The translations under genes and the position numbers were made by a program. Below are positions 1 through 6,714 of a stretch of 7,112 nt of DNA, in pieces. The notes beneath the pieces were generated by a model. The model ran no database searches. It was not told where the DNA came from and worked only from the letters and a program-made list of their open reading frames with translations. The first letter of the stretch is position 1. Every line of letters begins with the position of its first letter. Origin of the DNA: SAT2750 sp964476375 (GTDB lineage: Bacteria; Planctomycetota; Planctomycetia; Pirellulales; Pirellulaceae); assembly GCA_964476375.1 (NCBI GenBank), contig CAYYZW010000008.1:1-7112 (forward strand). Direction: 5' to 3'.

Positions 1-58
1 CGAAACAGATTCCCAGGATAAACGGGCCAAACAGCATTAACGGCATCTGGCGATGCAT
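1..58 (-). CDS. N-terminus of a membrane or exported protein (partial, runs off the left edge)
   Basis: Reading leftward from ATG at 58, an open frame of 19 codons reaches the window edge: a short head with one Arg (MHRQMP), then a hydrophobic run (LMLFGPFILGICF). This fits the start of a signal peptide or first transmembrane helix. Support comes from a consensus extended -10 box at 99-107, which would give a leader of roughly 35 bases, and from a purine-rich GGATGAG at 64-70 just upstream of the start. An alternative start is ATG at 46. A four-codon mini-ORF (ATG at 72) ends in TGATG overlapping the chosen start. The family cannot be named from 19 residues; a polytopic protein such as a ComEC-type channel is conceivable but is only a guess. 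It is transcribed divergently from the large dehydrogenase gene. Confidence 0.45.
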   Translation of the reverse strand, partial: MHRQMPLMLFGPFILGICF

Positions 59-98
59 CACCACTCATCCATGCTAGAGAGATTGTTCGCGTGGGGTG

Positions 99-107
99 AT
101 TATACCA
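99..107 (-). promoter_or_regulatory. Extended -10 promoter for the left-edge minus-strand gene
   Basis: On the minus strand this reads TGGTATAAT, a perfect match to the sigma-70 extended -10 consensus TGnTATAAT. At the usual 17-base spacing there is no good -35 hexamer (CGGCCG), which is tolerated at extended -10 promoters. Transcription would start near 92 and give a leader of roughly 35 bases before ATG at 58. Nothing comparable is visible on the plus strand for the gene at 370. Confidence 0.5.
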
Positions 108-369
108 GATGCTGACCGGAGCGGCCGCGATGGAATGCCTCCGCAGACCATCTATCTTCACTGCTTCCCGTTCCAGGTCTCCGGTGTCCCCAGGGCGGCG
201 GAGATCCTGCGCCAGGCGCACGCCACCCTCCGCCCGAAAGAATAGCACGCGGTGGGGGAAAGGCTCGATGATGAGGATGCCAAAAAGAATCCGCCCGGAG
301 ATCATTTCCCATCCCCTCGAGGGCGCAGTAAGATCCGGGCTCCGTTTCACCGCTAACACGAGGTAAGTC
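108..369. other. Intergenic region between divergent genes, no convincing gene
   Basis: This stretch separates the left-edge minus gene from the dehydrogenase at 370. Open frames cross it on both strands but none has a good ribosome site together with a recognisable product. The most coding-like is a 49-codon plus-strand frame opening at GTG 96 and ending at TAG 243-245, whose last 16 residues (AAEILRQAHATLRPKE) look protein-like and GC3-rich; it could be a gene relic. A weak -35/-10 pair for the downstream gene (TTCCCA at 306-311, TAAGAT at 329-334, 17-base spacer) matches consensus at only 4 of 6 positions each. The ribosome site GAGGT at 360-364 serves the next gene. Confidence 0.4.
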
Positions 370-3300
370 ATGGCAAGGCTGGTGCAGTTCCTGGTGCTGG
401 GTGCCGCGTCCCTTCTCGGCGTCACGATGGGAACGGGTTATCGAGCCGGCCACGGAGTCCAGCCAGCCCCGCCAACGGGGAGTGAACCGGGCATCCAGGT
501 CCGCCGCCTTCATCCGCTGTCTCCTGCCGATGCATTAAAGTCCTTTCAACTGGAAGTCGGTTTTCAGCTTGAACTTGTGGCTCATGAACCCTCGGTCAAG
601 GATCCGGTGGCGGCCGTCTATGACGAGGATGGCCGGCTTTACGTGTGCGAGATGGGAGATTACCCCGGCCACGGCGAAACGCCTGAAGGGGTCAAGGGAC
701 GCGTCAGCCAGCTGCTGGATGCGGACGGTGACGGCTTTTATGAAACACACCGGGTGTTTGTCGCCGAATTGGCCAATCCATCGAGCGTGGCCTGTTACAG
801 GGGCGGCCTGTTCATCCTCGCTGCCCCCGATCTCTGGTACTGCAAGGATACCGACGACAACGGAATCGCCGACCAGCGCGAACTTGTTTTCACGGGTTTT
901 GGGGTGAACAGCCTCGAGACGCTGGCCAACAATTTGAAATGGGGGATCGACAACAAGCTTTACGGTGCGTCAAGCCACAGTGGCGGCACGATTACCGTCC
1001 CGCCCGGACAGCCGGGAAGGGGTCTCGACCTCCAGGGAAGTGATTTTTGTTTTGATCCCAGGACGCGGATTCTTGAGCGGGTCAGCCGGGGCGACAGTCG
1101 CTGGGGTAACAGTTTCAATGATGCCTATGATCGTTTTGTCTGCCAGAACACCGGACCGGCACGCCACGTCGTCCTTCCCAGTGTGATTCTTTCCGCGGGC
1201 GCTTTCTTACCCTCGCTACCGGCCTACCAGAGCCTTGCCCTGGAAGGGGGCACCGAACCGGTCTATCGTGCCAGTCCTCCCGAGCCCTGGAGGGTGGTAC
1301 GGGCCGACCGGCGCCAGGCGAGAGGCAAGAACGCCAATCCCGGCGAAATTAATGCCGCCGGTTATTTCACCTCGTCCTGTGGGATCACCGTCTACCGGGG
1401 AGACGCTTACCCGCCGGAATACCGGGGCAACCTGTTCGTCGGCGAGGCGGCGGGGAACCTGGTCCACCGCCGCACGCTTGTCCCGGAAGGTGTGAGTTAT
1501 TCCAGTTCACGGGTCGGGAAAGAAAACGAGTTCCTGGCCAGCACCGACAATTACTTTCGAGCCGTGAATTTCATCAACGCTCCTGACGGGACGCTGCAGG
1601 TTGTCGACATGTACAGGGAGGTCGTGGAGGGGCCGAGCTGGGTGCCGGCCGACCTCAAGGCATCGGGCCAGGTCGATGTGATGGGGGGCGCCGACCGGGG
1701 CCGGATTTACCGGATCGTGCCGGTCGATTACGTGAGAAGGCCCTCTCCAGCCCTTTCCCAGGCCACGTCCGCTGACCTGGTCGACCTGCTCGCCCATGAC
1801 TCGTCCTGGTGGCGGGAGACCGCTCAGCGGCTCCTCGTCCAGCGGCGGGACCACAGTATCACCAGGCTCCTGCGGCGAAAGTTTCGGAAGCGTTCGTCGG
1901 CGGCAACCCGAATCCACCTGGCCTGGGCACTCCAGGGCCTGGGGATGCTTACTGCCGAGGATATCACCCTCCTGCTCTCTGATCCCCGAAAAATGGTTCA
2001 GCGACACGGCGTCCGGCTCATCCCATACTGTCCTGACTTCCAATCCTCCATCCCTGCCGCACTGGCACGCCCCTCCGCCTCCGGCGATCCGGCCGTCTGC
2101 ATGCAATGGCTTGCATGGATCGCGGGCCTCGATTTAGAAGAACGGCGGAAACGGGTTTATATCGATTTCCTCTCACGGGTAACGCGGCCGGAGTTCCTTG
2201 CCCCCTCGGGCGATCGCCCCGCCTGGCTGCAAAGGGGAGTCGTCGTCGCTGCCACCGGCAGCGAGGGAGCACTGGCCGAGGCGGTCCTGGCGAGGCAGCC
2301 ACCCGTTGTGACTGAAACCATTTCAGTTCTCCTTGAACAACTCTCTCTGCGTGCGGGTGCCGCCGGAGAAGAACGGAACCTGTTGCGGCTGCTCAAGGCG
2401 TTTCGCACCCGGGATCCCGACGGCCAGGACGGTTTGACGCTCAGGCTTCTCGCCGCCAGCCGCGTAGGCGAGATCCAGTCCGGGAAAACAGCCTTTCACC
2501 TGGCCCTGTCACAAGACAATGCGTCCCGTGACTGGCAGAAGGCGCTCCAGATGAGTGTGCTCCGAGGGCTCGAGTCCCGTTCTGACGTCGAACTTACCAT
2601 GTCCTGCCTTACACTTTCCGATCTTTTTCTTCCAGAACTGCTGCTCAAAAACGCCGGCCGGTTCATCTCTGTCGGCGAGGCGCCGGCGGTGCGGGCGGCC
2701 GCCGTCAAGGCCCTGGCCCGTCTGGAAAATGACCAGGTGCTGGGCCTCTTCATTGAAACCCTGCCCGCCAGCCCTCCCGGCACCCAGGCCCTGATAACAG
2801 AGGAGATCTTTCGTCGTTCCACATGGACCGGACGTTTACTCGACGAGATCCGCGAGGGTGGCTTGCCTCGCACGCTGGTGACCTTATCTCGCCAGGCTTC
2901 TCTTCAGCAGCACCCGGATGGAGGCATAAAACAGGCGGCCGTGGAACTGTACGGGATGGGCGTCAACCGGGATCGCGAAGATATCATCGAGCGGTACCTC
3001 GAGGCACTTACCCTCGAAGGGAATGCCGAACGTGGCAGCGAGGTCTTCAAACGGGAATGCACGATGTGCCATCGTTTTGGAGTACTCGGACATGATGTTG
3101 GCCCCAACCTGTCCGCTTACGGCCGGGGCGCGACAACCCCGGAAGGCTTTCTTCGAAACATCCTTGATCCCAACCGCAATGTGCCGGCGGATTTCATGGA
3201 GTACTCGGCGGTCCTCACGGACGGACGTGTTGTGGCAGGACTATTACGGGATCCCACACCGACGACGGTGACATTCCGTCGGGATAAGACCGAAAGCGTT

Positions 3301-3438
3301 GTCGTCCCCAGAGCTCGGATTGATGTCATCAAGAGCACCGGGAAATCGTTCATGCCGGTGGGTCTGGAAAAGAAGATCAGCGTCCAGCAGATGGCAGACC
3401 TGCTGGCCTTTCTCGCCCGGATTCAGCAGCGGTTATAA
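370..3438 (+). CDS. PVC-type dehydrogenase with HEAT-like region and C-terminal cytochrome c domain
   Basis: Exported oxidoreductase-like protein of 1022 residues, about the usual length for this family. ATG at 370 follows GAGGT at 360-364 with 5-base spacing. Residues 1 to about 25 form a signal peptide. Residues about 50-450 are the N-terminal beta-propeller of the PVC-type 'membrane-bound dehydrogenase' family, with acidic loops D117-A-D119-G-D121 and D160-T-D162-D, the CGITVYRGDAYPPEYRGNLF block, FLASTDNYFRAVNF, and DMYRE at 413-417. A helical HEAT-like region follows (about 455-860). The C-terminus (about 885-1020) is the Pirellula/Verrucomicrobium-type heme domain with C897-T-M-C900-H901, the GHDVGPNL and NILDPN blocks, and M995 (SFMPVG) as the likely axial ligand. 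One covalent heme c suggests electron transfer in the periplasm. The substrate is unknown; family members are often linked to polysaccharide or sugar catabolism, but nothing here confirms that. No transmembrane anchor is seen beyond the signal peptide. Confidence 0.95.
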   Translation: MARLVQFLVLGAASLLGVTMGTGYRAGHGVQPAPPTGSEPGIQVRRLHPLSPADALKSFQLEVGFQLELVAHEPSVKDPVAAVYDEDGRLYVCEMGDYPGHGETPEGVKGRVSQLLDADGDGFYETHRVFVAELANPSSVACYRGGLFILAAPDLWYCKDTDDNGIADQRELVFTGFGVNSLETLANNLKWGIDNKLYGASSHSGGTITVPPGQPGRGLDLQGSDFCFDPRTRILERVSRGDSRWGNSFNDAYDRFVCQNTGPARHVVLPSVILSAGAFLPSLPAYQSLALEGGTEPVYRASPPEPWRVVRADRRQARGKNANPGEINAAGYFTSSCGITVYRGDAYPPEYRGNLFVGEAAGNLVHRRTLVPEGVSYSSSRVGKENEFLASTDNYFRAVNFINAPDGTLQVVDMYREVVEGPSWVPADLKASGQVDVMGGADRGRIYRIVPVDYVRRPSPALSQATSADLVDLLAHDSSWWRETAQRLLVQRRDHSITRLLRRKFRKRSSAATRIHLAWALQGLGMLTAEDITLLLSDPRKMVQRHGVRLIPYCPDFQSSIPAALARPSASGDPAVCMQWLAWIAGLDLEERRKRVYIDFLSRVTRPEFLAPSGDRPAWLQRGVVVAATGSEGALAEAVLARQPPVVTETISVLLEQLSLRAGAAGEERNLLRLLKAFRTRDPDGQDGLTLRLLAASRVGEIQSGKTAFHLALSQDNASRDWQKALQMSVLRGLESRSDVELTMSCLTLSDLFLPELLLKNAGRFISVGEAPAVRAAAVKALARLENDQVLGLFIETLPASPPGTQALITEEIFRRSTWTGRLLDEIREGGLPRTLVTLSRQASLQQHPDGGIKQAAVELYGMGVNRDREDIIERYLEALTLEGNAERGSEVFKRECTMCHRFGVLGHDVGPNLSAYGRGATTPEGFLRNILDPNRNVPADFMEYSAVLTDGRVVAGLLRDPTPTTVTFRRDKTESVVVPRARIDVIKSTGKSFMPVGLEKKISVQQMADLLAFLARIQQRL

Positions 3439-3496
3439 AGGGCAGGGGCCTTTCCACCCTGTATCGTGGTCACCCGCGTGAATCCCTTCTGCCCGT

Positions 3497-3526
3497 TTGC
3501 TAAGCCGGTTGCCGACCAGATATACT
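3497..3526 (+). promoter_or_regulatory. Candidate sigma-70-like promoter for the small peptide and DUF2237 genes
   Basis: TTGCTA (3497-3502, 4 of 6 to TTGACA) and TATACT (3521-3526, 5 of 6 to TATAAT) are separated by 18 bases. Transcription would begin around 3533, leaving a leader of about 38 bases before ATG 3571. It lies in the 132-base gap after the dehydrogenase gene, so the two downstream genes may be transcribed independently of it. The match is moderate and could be chance. Confidence 0.35.
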
Positions 3527-3570
3527 TCCGAAAGAAAACCTTTTCTAATCCCGTCGTTAGGTATCCCCGG

Positions 3571-3705
3571 ATGGATGGATGGTACGTCAATATCGCTGGG
3601 TTTGCGGGAGACCGCATTGAGGGCCCCGTCCCATCCGAACAGGAAAAACTCCATTTTGTGTGGGTCGTTTCCGGGGATCCCGCTAAGGGGGAGAGCATCC
3701 GATGA
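3571..3705 (+). CDS. Small unrecognised protein with VNIxGFAGxRxEGP motif
   Basis: A 44-residue protein that I do not recognise. Residues 6-19 read VNIAGFAGDRIEGP, nearly the same as residues 6-19 of the minus-strand protein at 6677-6889; a second match is V32-V-S-G-D-P37 against V33-I-N-G-N-P38 there. The motif begins five residues after Met in both proteins, which is the main reason for choosing ATG 3571 over the in-frame GTG at 3466 (79 residues). The ribosome site is weak (AGG at 3559-3561). The stop codon overlaps the DUF2237 start as ATGA, implying translational coupling. There is no signal peptide or membrane segment; the middle is mixed charged and hydrophobic (about 23-33). It is either a real small gene or the truncated 5' end of a longer family member, since its relative continues for another 30 residues. 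Confidence 0.6.
   Translation: MDGWYVNIAGFAGDRIEGPVPSEQEKLHFVWVVSGDPAKGESIR
3586..3627 (+). repeat. Protein-level repeat unit, copy 1 (14 codons)
   Basis: This stretch encodes VNIAGFAGDRIEGP and pairs with 6833-6874 on the minus strand, which encodes VNITGFAGERLEGP. Eleven of 14 residues are identical and three are conservative or mild changes (A/T, D/E, I/L). Of the 11 identical residues, three use the same codon and eight differ only at the third position. It is therefore a diverged coding duplication rather than a recent DNA repeat. Confidence 0.7.
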
Positions 3706-4088
3706 TTGTTCAAGTTGACCGCAACGAATCACTCAATGTCCTGGGGGGCCCACTCCAGACGTGCAGTACCAGTCCGCTCACGGGCTTTCTTCGCGACGGG
3801 TGTTGCAACACCAACGACCAGGATCATGGGTCCCACACCGTGTGTGTCGAAATGACCGCAGAGTTCCTCGAGTTCTCCAGGCTGGCCGGAAACGACCTGT
3901 CCACCCCGATACCGGAATACGGTTTCCCCGGGCTCCAGCCCGGAGACCGCTGGTGTTTGTGCGCCGCACGCTGGCAGGAGGCCTACGACAACAATATGGC
4001 TCCACGGGTTGTTCTCGAATCGACGCACCAGCGGGCCCTTGAAATCGTCTCGCTTGATGCGATCCGCGAGTTTGCGGTCGACCCATAA
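3702..4088 (+). CDS. DUF2237 family protein
   Basis: A 128-residue protein covering essentially the whole DUF2237 family, which is widespread in bacteria and has no established function. Family hallmarks are present in order: LNVLGGPLQTC (11-21), SPLTGFLRDGCCNT (24-37), GSHTVC (43-48), MTAEFLEFS (51-59), GNDLSTP (63-69), FPGLQPGDRWCLCAARWQEA (75-94) and the C-terminal helix around HQRALEIVSLDAIREFA. The six cysteines (21, 34, 35, 48, 85, 87) with H45 could bind a metal or form disulfides, but this is inference. There is no signal peptide, so it is probably cytoplasmic. ATG 3702 is preceded by a strong ribosome site (GGGGGAG, 3687-3693) and overlaps the stop of the upstream 44-residue gene (ATGA). 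It converges on the PQQ dehydrogenase gene with a 99-base gap. Confidence 0.92.
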   Translation: MIVQVDRNESLNVLGGPLQTCSTSPLTGFLRDGCCNTNDQDHGSHTVCVEMTAEFLEFSRLAGNDLSTPIPEYGFPGLQPGDRWCLCAARWQEAYDNNMAPRVVLESTHQRALEIVSLDAIREFAVDP

Positions 4089-4115
4089 ACCGCGGGCGAT
4101 GGCCAGCTCTTGATT

Positions 4116-4157
4116 GGCAGCCCCCCTGCCGCTGTGCCCTCAGGATGCCCGTCCTGA
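4116..4157. terminator. Two small hairpins between converging genes, possible terminator region
   Basis: The gap between the converging DUF2237 and PQQ genes holds GGCAG/CTGCC (4116-4120 with 4126-4130) and TCAGGA/TCCTGA (4140-4145 with 4152-4157, 6-base loop). Neither is followed by a T tract on either strand, so they are not classical intrinsic terminators, but their position between two 3' ends fits transcript-end structures. Confidence 0.3.
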
Positions 4158-4187
4158 CGGTCGCCTGGGGAAACACTCACCCGCCAT

Positions 4188-6245
4188 TCAGTGTGGCAAC
4201 GCGAAGGCCACCAGGGTACCACCGCGAGGGCGGCCGCCCTTGCCTCCGCCAGCCGAAATCACCACGTATTGCCGACCGTTGACCATATAGGTACTCGGGC
4301 TGGCGTTGCCGCCAAACGGCAGCTTCGCCTTCCAGAGAATATCGCCGGTCTCCTTGTCGAACACGCGGAAGGTTTCATCCGCGGTTGCTCCGATAAAAAT
4401 CAAGCCTCCGGCCGTCACCAGCGGGCCACCGTAATTCTCCGTGCCAGTCGGTGGAATTCCACGGGCTGTCAATTCGGGATATTCGCCTAAGGCAACCTTC
4501 CATTTGATCCTGCCGGTATTGAGATCGACCGCGTTCAGCGTGCCCCATGGCGGCTTGATCGCCGGATAGCCCTCGTCGTCGAGCCAGCGATGAAAACCAC
4601 CAAAAGCATAAACCGGTCCATCGTCCTCAGGATCAGGAACTGCCGGCGTGGCAATTTCGGGTTTTTTCCGCGGCGGGCTGAGCACGTAGTCGATAATCGC
4701 GTTGAATTGTGCTTCTGGCAGGGTTGCGTAACCGGGCATCCGTCCGGCGCCCTGGCGCGTGACCCTCTCCACCTCGGCGCGATTCTGTCGTTTTCCAATA
4801 TCGAGCAGCGGCGGGAAATTCAATGGGCGATTGCCTTTTCGATCCAGCCCGTGGCAGGCGCCGCACAATACCATGTAATCGCGCTCCCCTGGTAAAAGCG
4901 TGGAACCATCCGCATGACGGGTCTCGATCATTTGAAGCAGCCAGGGCATCTCGTTGATGTTGACGTAGTAAATCCCCTCCGGGTCCGCTGCACCGCCTCC
5001 CCACTCCATCCCGCCGTCAAATCCGGGAAACATCACCGTCTCATTCAGGCTCGGCGCCGGAAACGGCCCAAAATTCGGCGACACCCGAATCCGGTCCAGG
5101 GTCAACTGGTGGGCCTGGGGCGAAATGTTCGAGGCATCCTTGACGGTGTACTTCTGTCGCATCAGCGGCGGTGGCCTGGTCGGAAACGGCTGGGTCGGCC
5201 AGGCCTGCTCACCGACCAGATCCGATTTCGGAACCGGCCGTTCCTTGATCGGCCAGAGCGGCTTTCCCGTGACGCGGTCGAACACGAAGAGCAGCCCATG
5301 TTTGCTCCCCTGCGCGACCGCATCGATTCTCTTCCCACGGTGGTTCACCGTCAGGAGAACCGGCGGACAGGGCAAATCCTTGTCGAGCAGATCGTGATGC
5401 ACGATTTGAAAATGCCAGATCCGTTCTCCCGTGGCGGCGTTGAGCGCGAGAACGCTGTTCGCATACAGGTTCTTCCCGGCACGTTTGCCGCCATAGAAGT
5501 CCGGCTCCGCCGTCTTGGTCGCCACGTAGACGATGCCGCGACGTTCATCCAACGACTGGCCGCACCAGGGCATCAGGCCGGTTGCAGTCTTCCAGGCGTC
5601 CCTGGGCCAGGTGTCGTAACCCACCTTGCCAGGCCGGGGAATCAGGTGGAAGATCCATCGCTGCTCGCCCGTCCTGACATCGTAGGCCCGCACGGCACCC
5701 TTCCCACCGACGCCACCGACGATCAACATATCCCGGTACGTGACGCCGGGCGTGTTCAGTCCCGAGCCAAGACTAATCGAGCCATTCTCGCCAAAACTAC
5801 GAATGGTTTCACCGGTTTTCGGATCCAGCGCGAAAAGGAAACCCCTGACCGCGGTGAACAATCGCTGCTCTTCGCCGGTCTCGTTCGCCCAGTAAACCAG
5901 CCCGCGCTGCCGCGCGCGACCGGGGCCCGTGTGTTCGTTGGCGGGATCCCATTTCCAGAGTTCCTCGCCGGTGGCGGCGTTCAGGGCGATCACCTTGCGC
6001 GTCAGGGTCGGAGTGTAGAGGACACCCTGTATTATCAGGTTGTTCGCCTGGTATTCTGCCGACTCTCCCGTCTCATAGGTCCATGCGACCGCCAGCCTGG
6101 AGACATTCTCGCGATTGATCTGTTCGAGGGGCGAATAAAGATTGCGTTCCTTGCCCCCAAGATAAACTGGCCAATCGGCAGCCGTCGCCGTCAGTGAAAG
6201 CATGCTGGCGATCAGAAAGAATCCCGGTAAACGGATTGAAGTCAT
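4188..6245 (-). CDS. Periplasmic PQQ-dependent dehydrogenase with inserted cytochrome c domain
   Basis: Quinoprotein of the membrane-type glucose dehydrogenase-like branch, 685 residues from ATG 6245. Residues 1-22 are a signal peptide ending in an A-x-A site (ATA|ADWP). The mature start, DWPVYLGG...YSPLEQINRENV, is typical of the family. Propeller tryptophan-docking motifs recur: ATGEELWKW, RTGEQRWIF, ATGERIWHF, NTGRIKWKV, ETGDILWKA. The H283-H284-D285-L-L-D288-K-D290 block corresponds to the conserved HHDLxDxDxP segment of this family. Between propeller parts, at about 455-525, sits a cytochrome c domain with C461-G-A-C464-H465 and M503 (GRMPGY) as the likely sixth ligand. No vicinal Cys-Cys pair is seen, unlike methanol and ethanol quinoproteins. 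It probably oxidises a sugar or alcohol and passes electrons internally from PQQ to heme. No PQQ synthesis genes are in the window. An in-frame GTG at 6260 would add five residues. Confidence 0.95.
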   Translation of the reverse strand: MTSIRLPGFFLIASMLSLTATAADWPVYLGGKERNLYSPLEQINRENVSRLAVAWTYETGESAEYQANNLIIQGVLYTPTLTRKVIALNAATGEELWKWDPANEHTGPGRARQRGLVYWANETGEEQRLFTAVRGFLFALDPKTGETIRSFGENGSISLGSGLNTPGVTYRDMLIVGGVGGKGAVRAYDVRTGEQRWIFHLIPRPGKVGYDTWPRDAWKTATGLMPWCGQSLDERRGIVYVATKTAEPDFYGGKRAGKNLYANSVLALNAATGERIWHFQIVHHDLLDKDLPCPPVLLTVNHRGKRIDAVAQGSKHGLLFVFDRVTGKPLWPIKERPVPKSDLVGEQAWPTQPFPTRPPPLMRQKYTVKDASNISPQAHQLTLDRIRVSPNFGPFPAPSLNETVMFPGFDGGMEWGGGAADPEGIYYVNINEMPWLLQMIETRHADGSTLLPGERDYMVLCGACHGLDRKGNRPLNFPPLLDIGKRQNRAEVERVTRQGAGRMPGYATLPEAQFNAIIDYVLSPPRKKPEIATPAVPDPEDDGPVYAFGGFHRWLDDEGYPAIKPPWGTLNAVDLNTGRIKWKVALGEYPELTARGIPPTGTENYGGPLVTAGGLIFIGATADETFRVFDKETGDILWKAKLPFGGNASPSTYMVNGRQYVVISAGGGKGGRPRGGTLVAFALPH

Positions 6246-6251
6246 TCGTTT

Positions 6252-6257
6252 CCCTTT
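6252..6257 (-). promoter_or_regulatory. Ribosome binding site that favours ATG 6245
   Basis: On the minus strand AAAGGG lies 6 bases before ATG 6245. The alternative GTG at 6260 has no comparable site upstream, and this AAAGGG would lie inside its reading frame. The shorter form also gives a normal 22-residue signal peptide. Confidence 0.6.
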
Positions 6258-6277
6258 CACTTTTCGGAAGGAGGACG

Positions 6278-6325
6278 AGGTTCGAGCAATCGAATCGGGC
6301 AGACGGTTTGGAACAACTCGAACCT
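6278..6325. repeat. 9-bp perfect inverted repeat upstream of the PQQ dehydrogenase gene
   Basis: AGGTTCGAG (6278-6286) and CTCGAACCT (6317-6325) are exact reverse complements with 30 bases between them. They lie 33-80 bases upstream of ATG 6245, where a leader RNA or promoter should be. The pair could fold as a long-loop hairpin in the leader or be two half-sites for a regulator with centres 39 bp apart. A -10-like TAAAAT (minus strand, 6332-6337) lies just upstream but has no good -35 partner. Confidence 0.5.
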
Positions 6326-6455
6326 GTGGTCATTTTACCGCAGGAAAAGCCACTTTCGCAGCAGGGTAGTGCAGAATCCGGCGCACTCTCTTTCGTTGAC
6401 GAGCAGCGAAGGCTCCTGCTGGATGTTTGGGCCTAACTGCGAGAGAGCGTGACGA

Positions 6456-6481
6456 GGGCCGTGATGGGGATGGGCAGGGGG
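6456..6481 (+). other. G-quadruplex-type motif in an intergenic region
   Basis: Four G runs (6456-6458, 6466-6469, 6472-6474, 6477-6481) are separated by loops of 7, 2 and 2 bases, which satisfies the standard G3+ N1-7 pattern. It is just past the 3' end of the small minus-strand gene and upstream of the PQQ gene. For leftward transcription the G-rich strand is the template, so a fold could slow RNA polymerase. The rest of the gap between 6246 and 6495 shows no gene. Confidence 0.5.
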
Positions 6482-6495
6482 TGCAGGCCGCAAAG

Positions 6496-6714
6496 TCATG
6501 AACCATACGCTGTGAATACCAAAATCAAAAAACCCACAAGAGCAGCAATGCCCCAGAAAAGCGAAAAGGCACGTCGAGCATGTGCCGTGGATTGAATGAG
6601 CTGAACCGTCTCTCTTTCGATTGTTCGCACCTTCTGTTCGGACCCGGCCCAACTGCGTTGCATGACCTGTATTCCGTCAAGGAGTTTTTGCCCTTCGCTG
6701 AACGATATCGTCAT
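6496..6714 (-). CDS. Small tail-anchored membrane protein, unrecognised
   Basis: A 72-residue protein from ATG 6714. Residues about 5-46 are polar and probably helical (EGQKLLDGIQVMQRS, then EQKVRTIERETVQLI), followed by Arg47-Arg48 and one strong transmembrane segment at about 49-69, with only about three residues after it. The basic residues before the helix suggest a cytoplasmic N-terminus and an extracytoplasmic tail end. ATG 6714 was chosen because AAGG at 6726-6729 lies 11 bases upstream; the in-frame ATG 6747 (83 residues) and TTG 6804 (102 residues) lack a ribosome site and overlap the preceding gene more. It overlaps the 3' end of the gene at 6677-6889 by 38 bases in another frame, so the two are probably translated together, or may form one product by frameshifting. 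The family is unknown; the layout recalls small coiled-coil membrane proteins such as XhlA-like ones, without clear similarity. Confidence 0.55.
   Translation of the reverse strand: MTISFSEGQKLLDGIQVMQRSWAGSEQKVRTIERETVQLIQSTAHARRAFSLFWGIAALVGFLILVFTAYGS

Noticed and set aside
306..334. TTCCCA/TAAGAT pair upstream of the dehydrogenase gene
   Set aside because: Each hexamer matches consensus at only 4 of 6 positions, a level expected often by chance.
100..513. 137-codon minus-strand frame across the start of the dehydrogenase gene
   Set aside because: The product is Gly/Arg/Pro/His-rich with no domain, overlaps the signal peptide coding region of a clear gene, and conflicts with the promoter placement at 99-107.
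1507..2106. 199-codon minus-strand open frame inside the PVC-type dehydrogenase gene
   Set aside because: It lies wholly within a well-supported gene, gives a low-complexity Gly/Arg/Pro-rich product and has no ribosome site of note.
3437..3453. AAAGG/CCTTT hairpin just after the dehydrogenase stop
   Set aside because: The stem is only 5 bp with a 7-base loop and is not followed by a T tract, too weak to call a terminator.
3466..3570. GTG-initiated N-terminal extension (35 residues) of the 44-residue peptide
   Set aside because: The related minus-strand protein starts five residues before the shared motif, as ATG 3571 does, and the candidate promoter lies inside the extension. The extension cannot be excluded completely.
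4914..6197. 427-codon plus-strand open frame opposite the PQQ dehydrogenase gene
   Set aside because: The minus strand here is an unmistakable PQQ enzyme with all its motifs. The opposite frame has an Arg/Pro/His-rich product with no domain and is an antisense shadow caused by GC-rich codon use.
6335..6652. 105-codon minus-strand frame overlapping the tail-anchored protein gene
   Set aside because: It is in a different frame from the protein with a clear transmembrane helix, is rich in His/Pro/Cys, crosses the G-rich intergenic motif and resembles no family.
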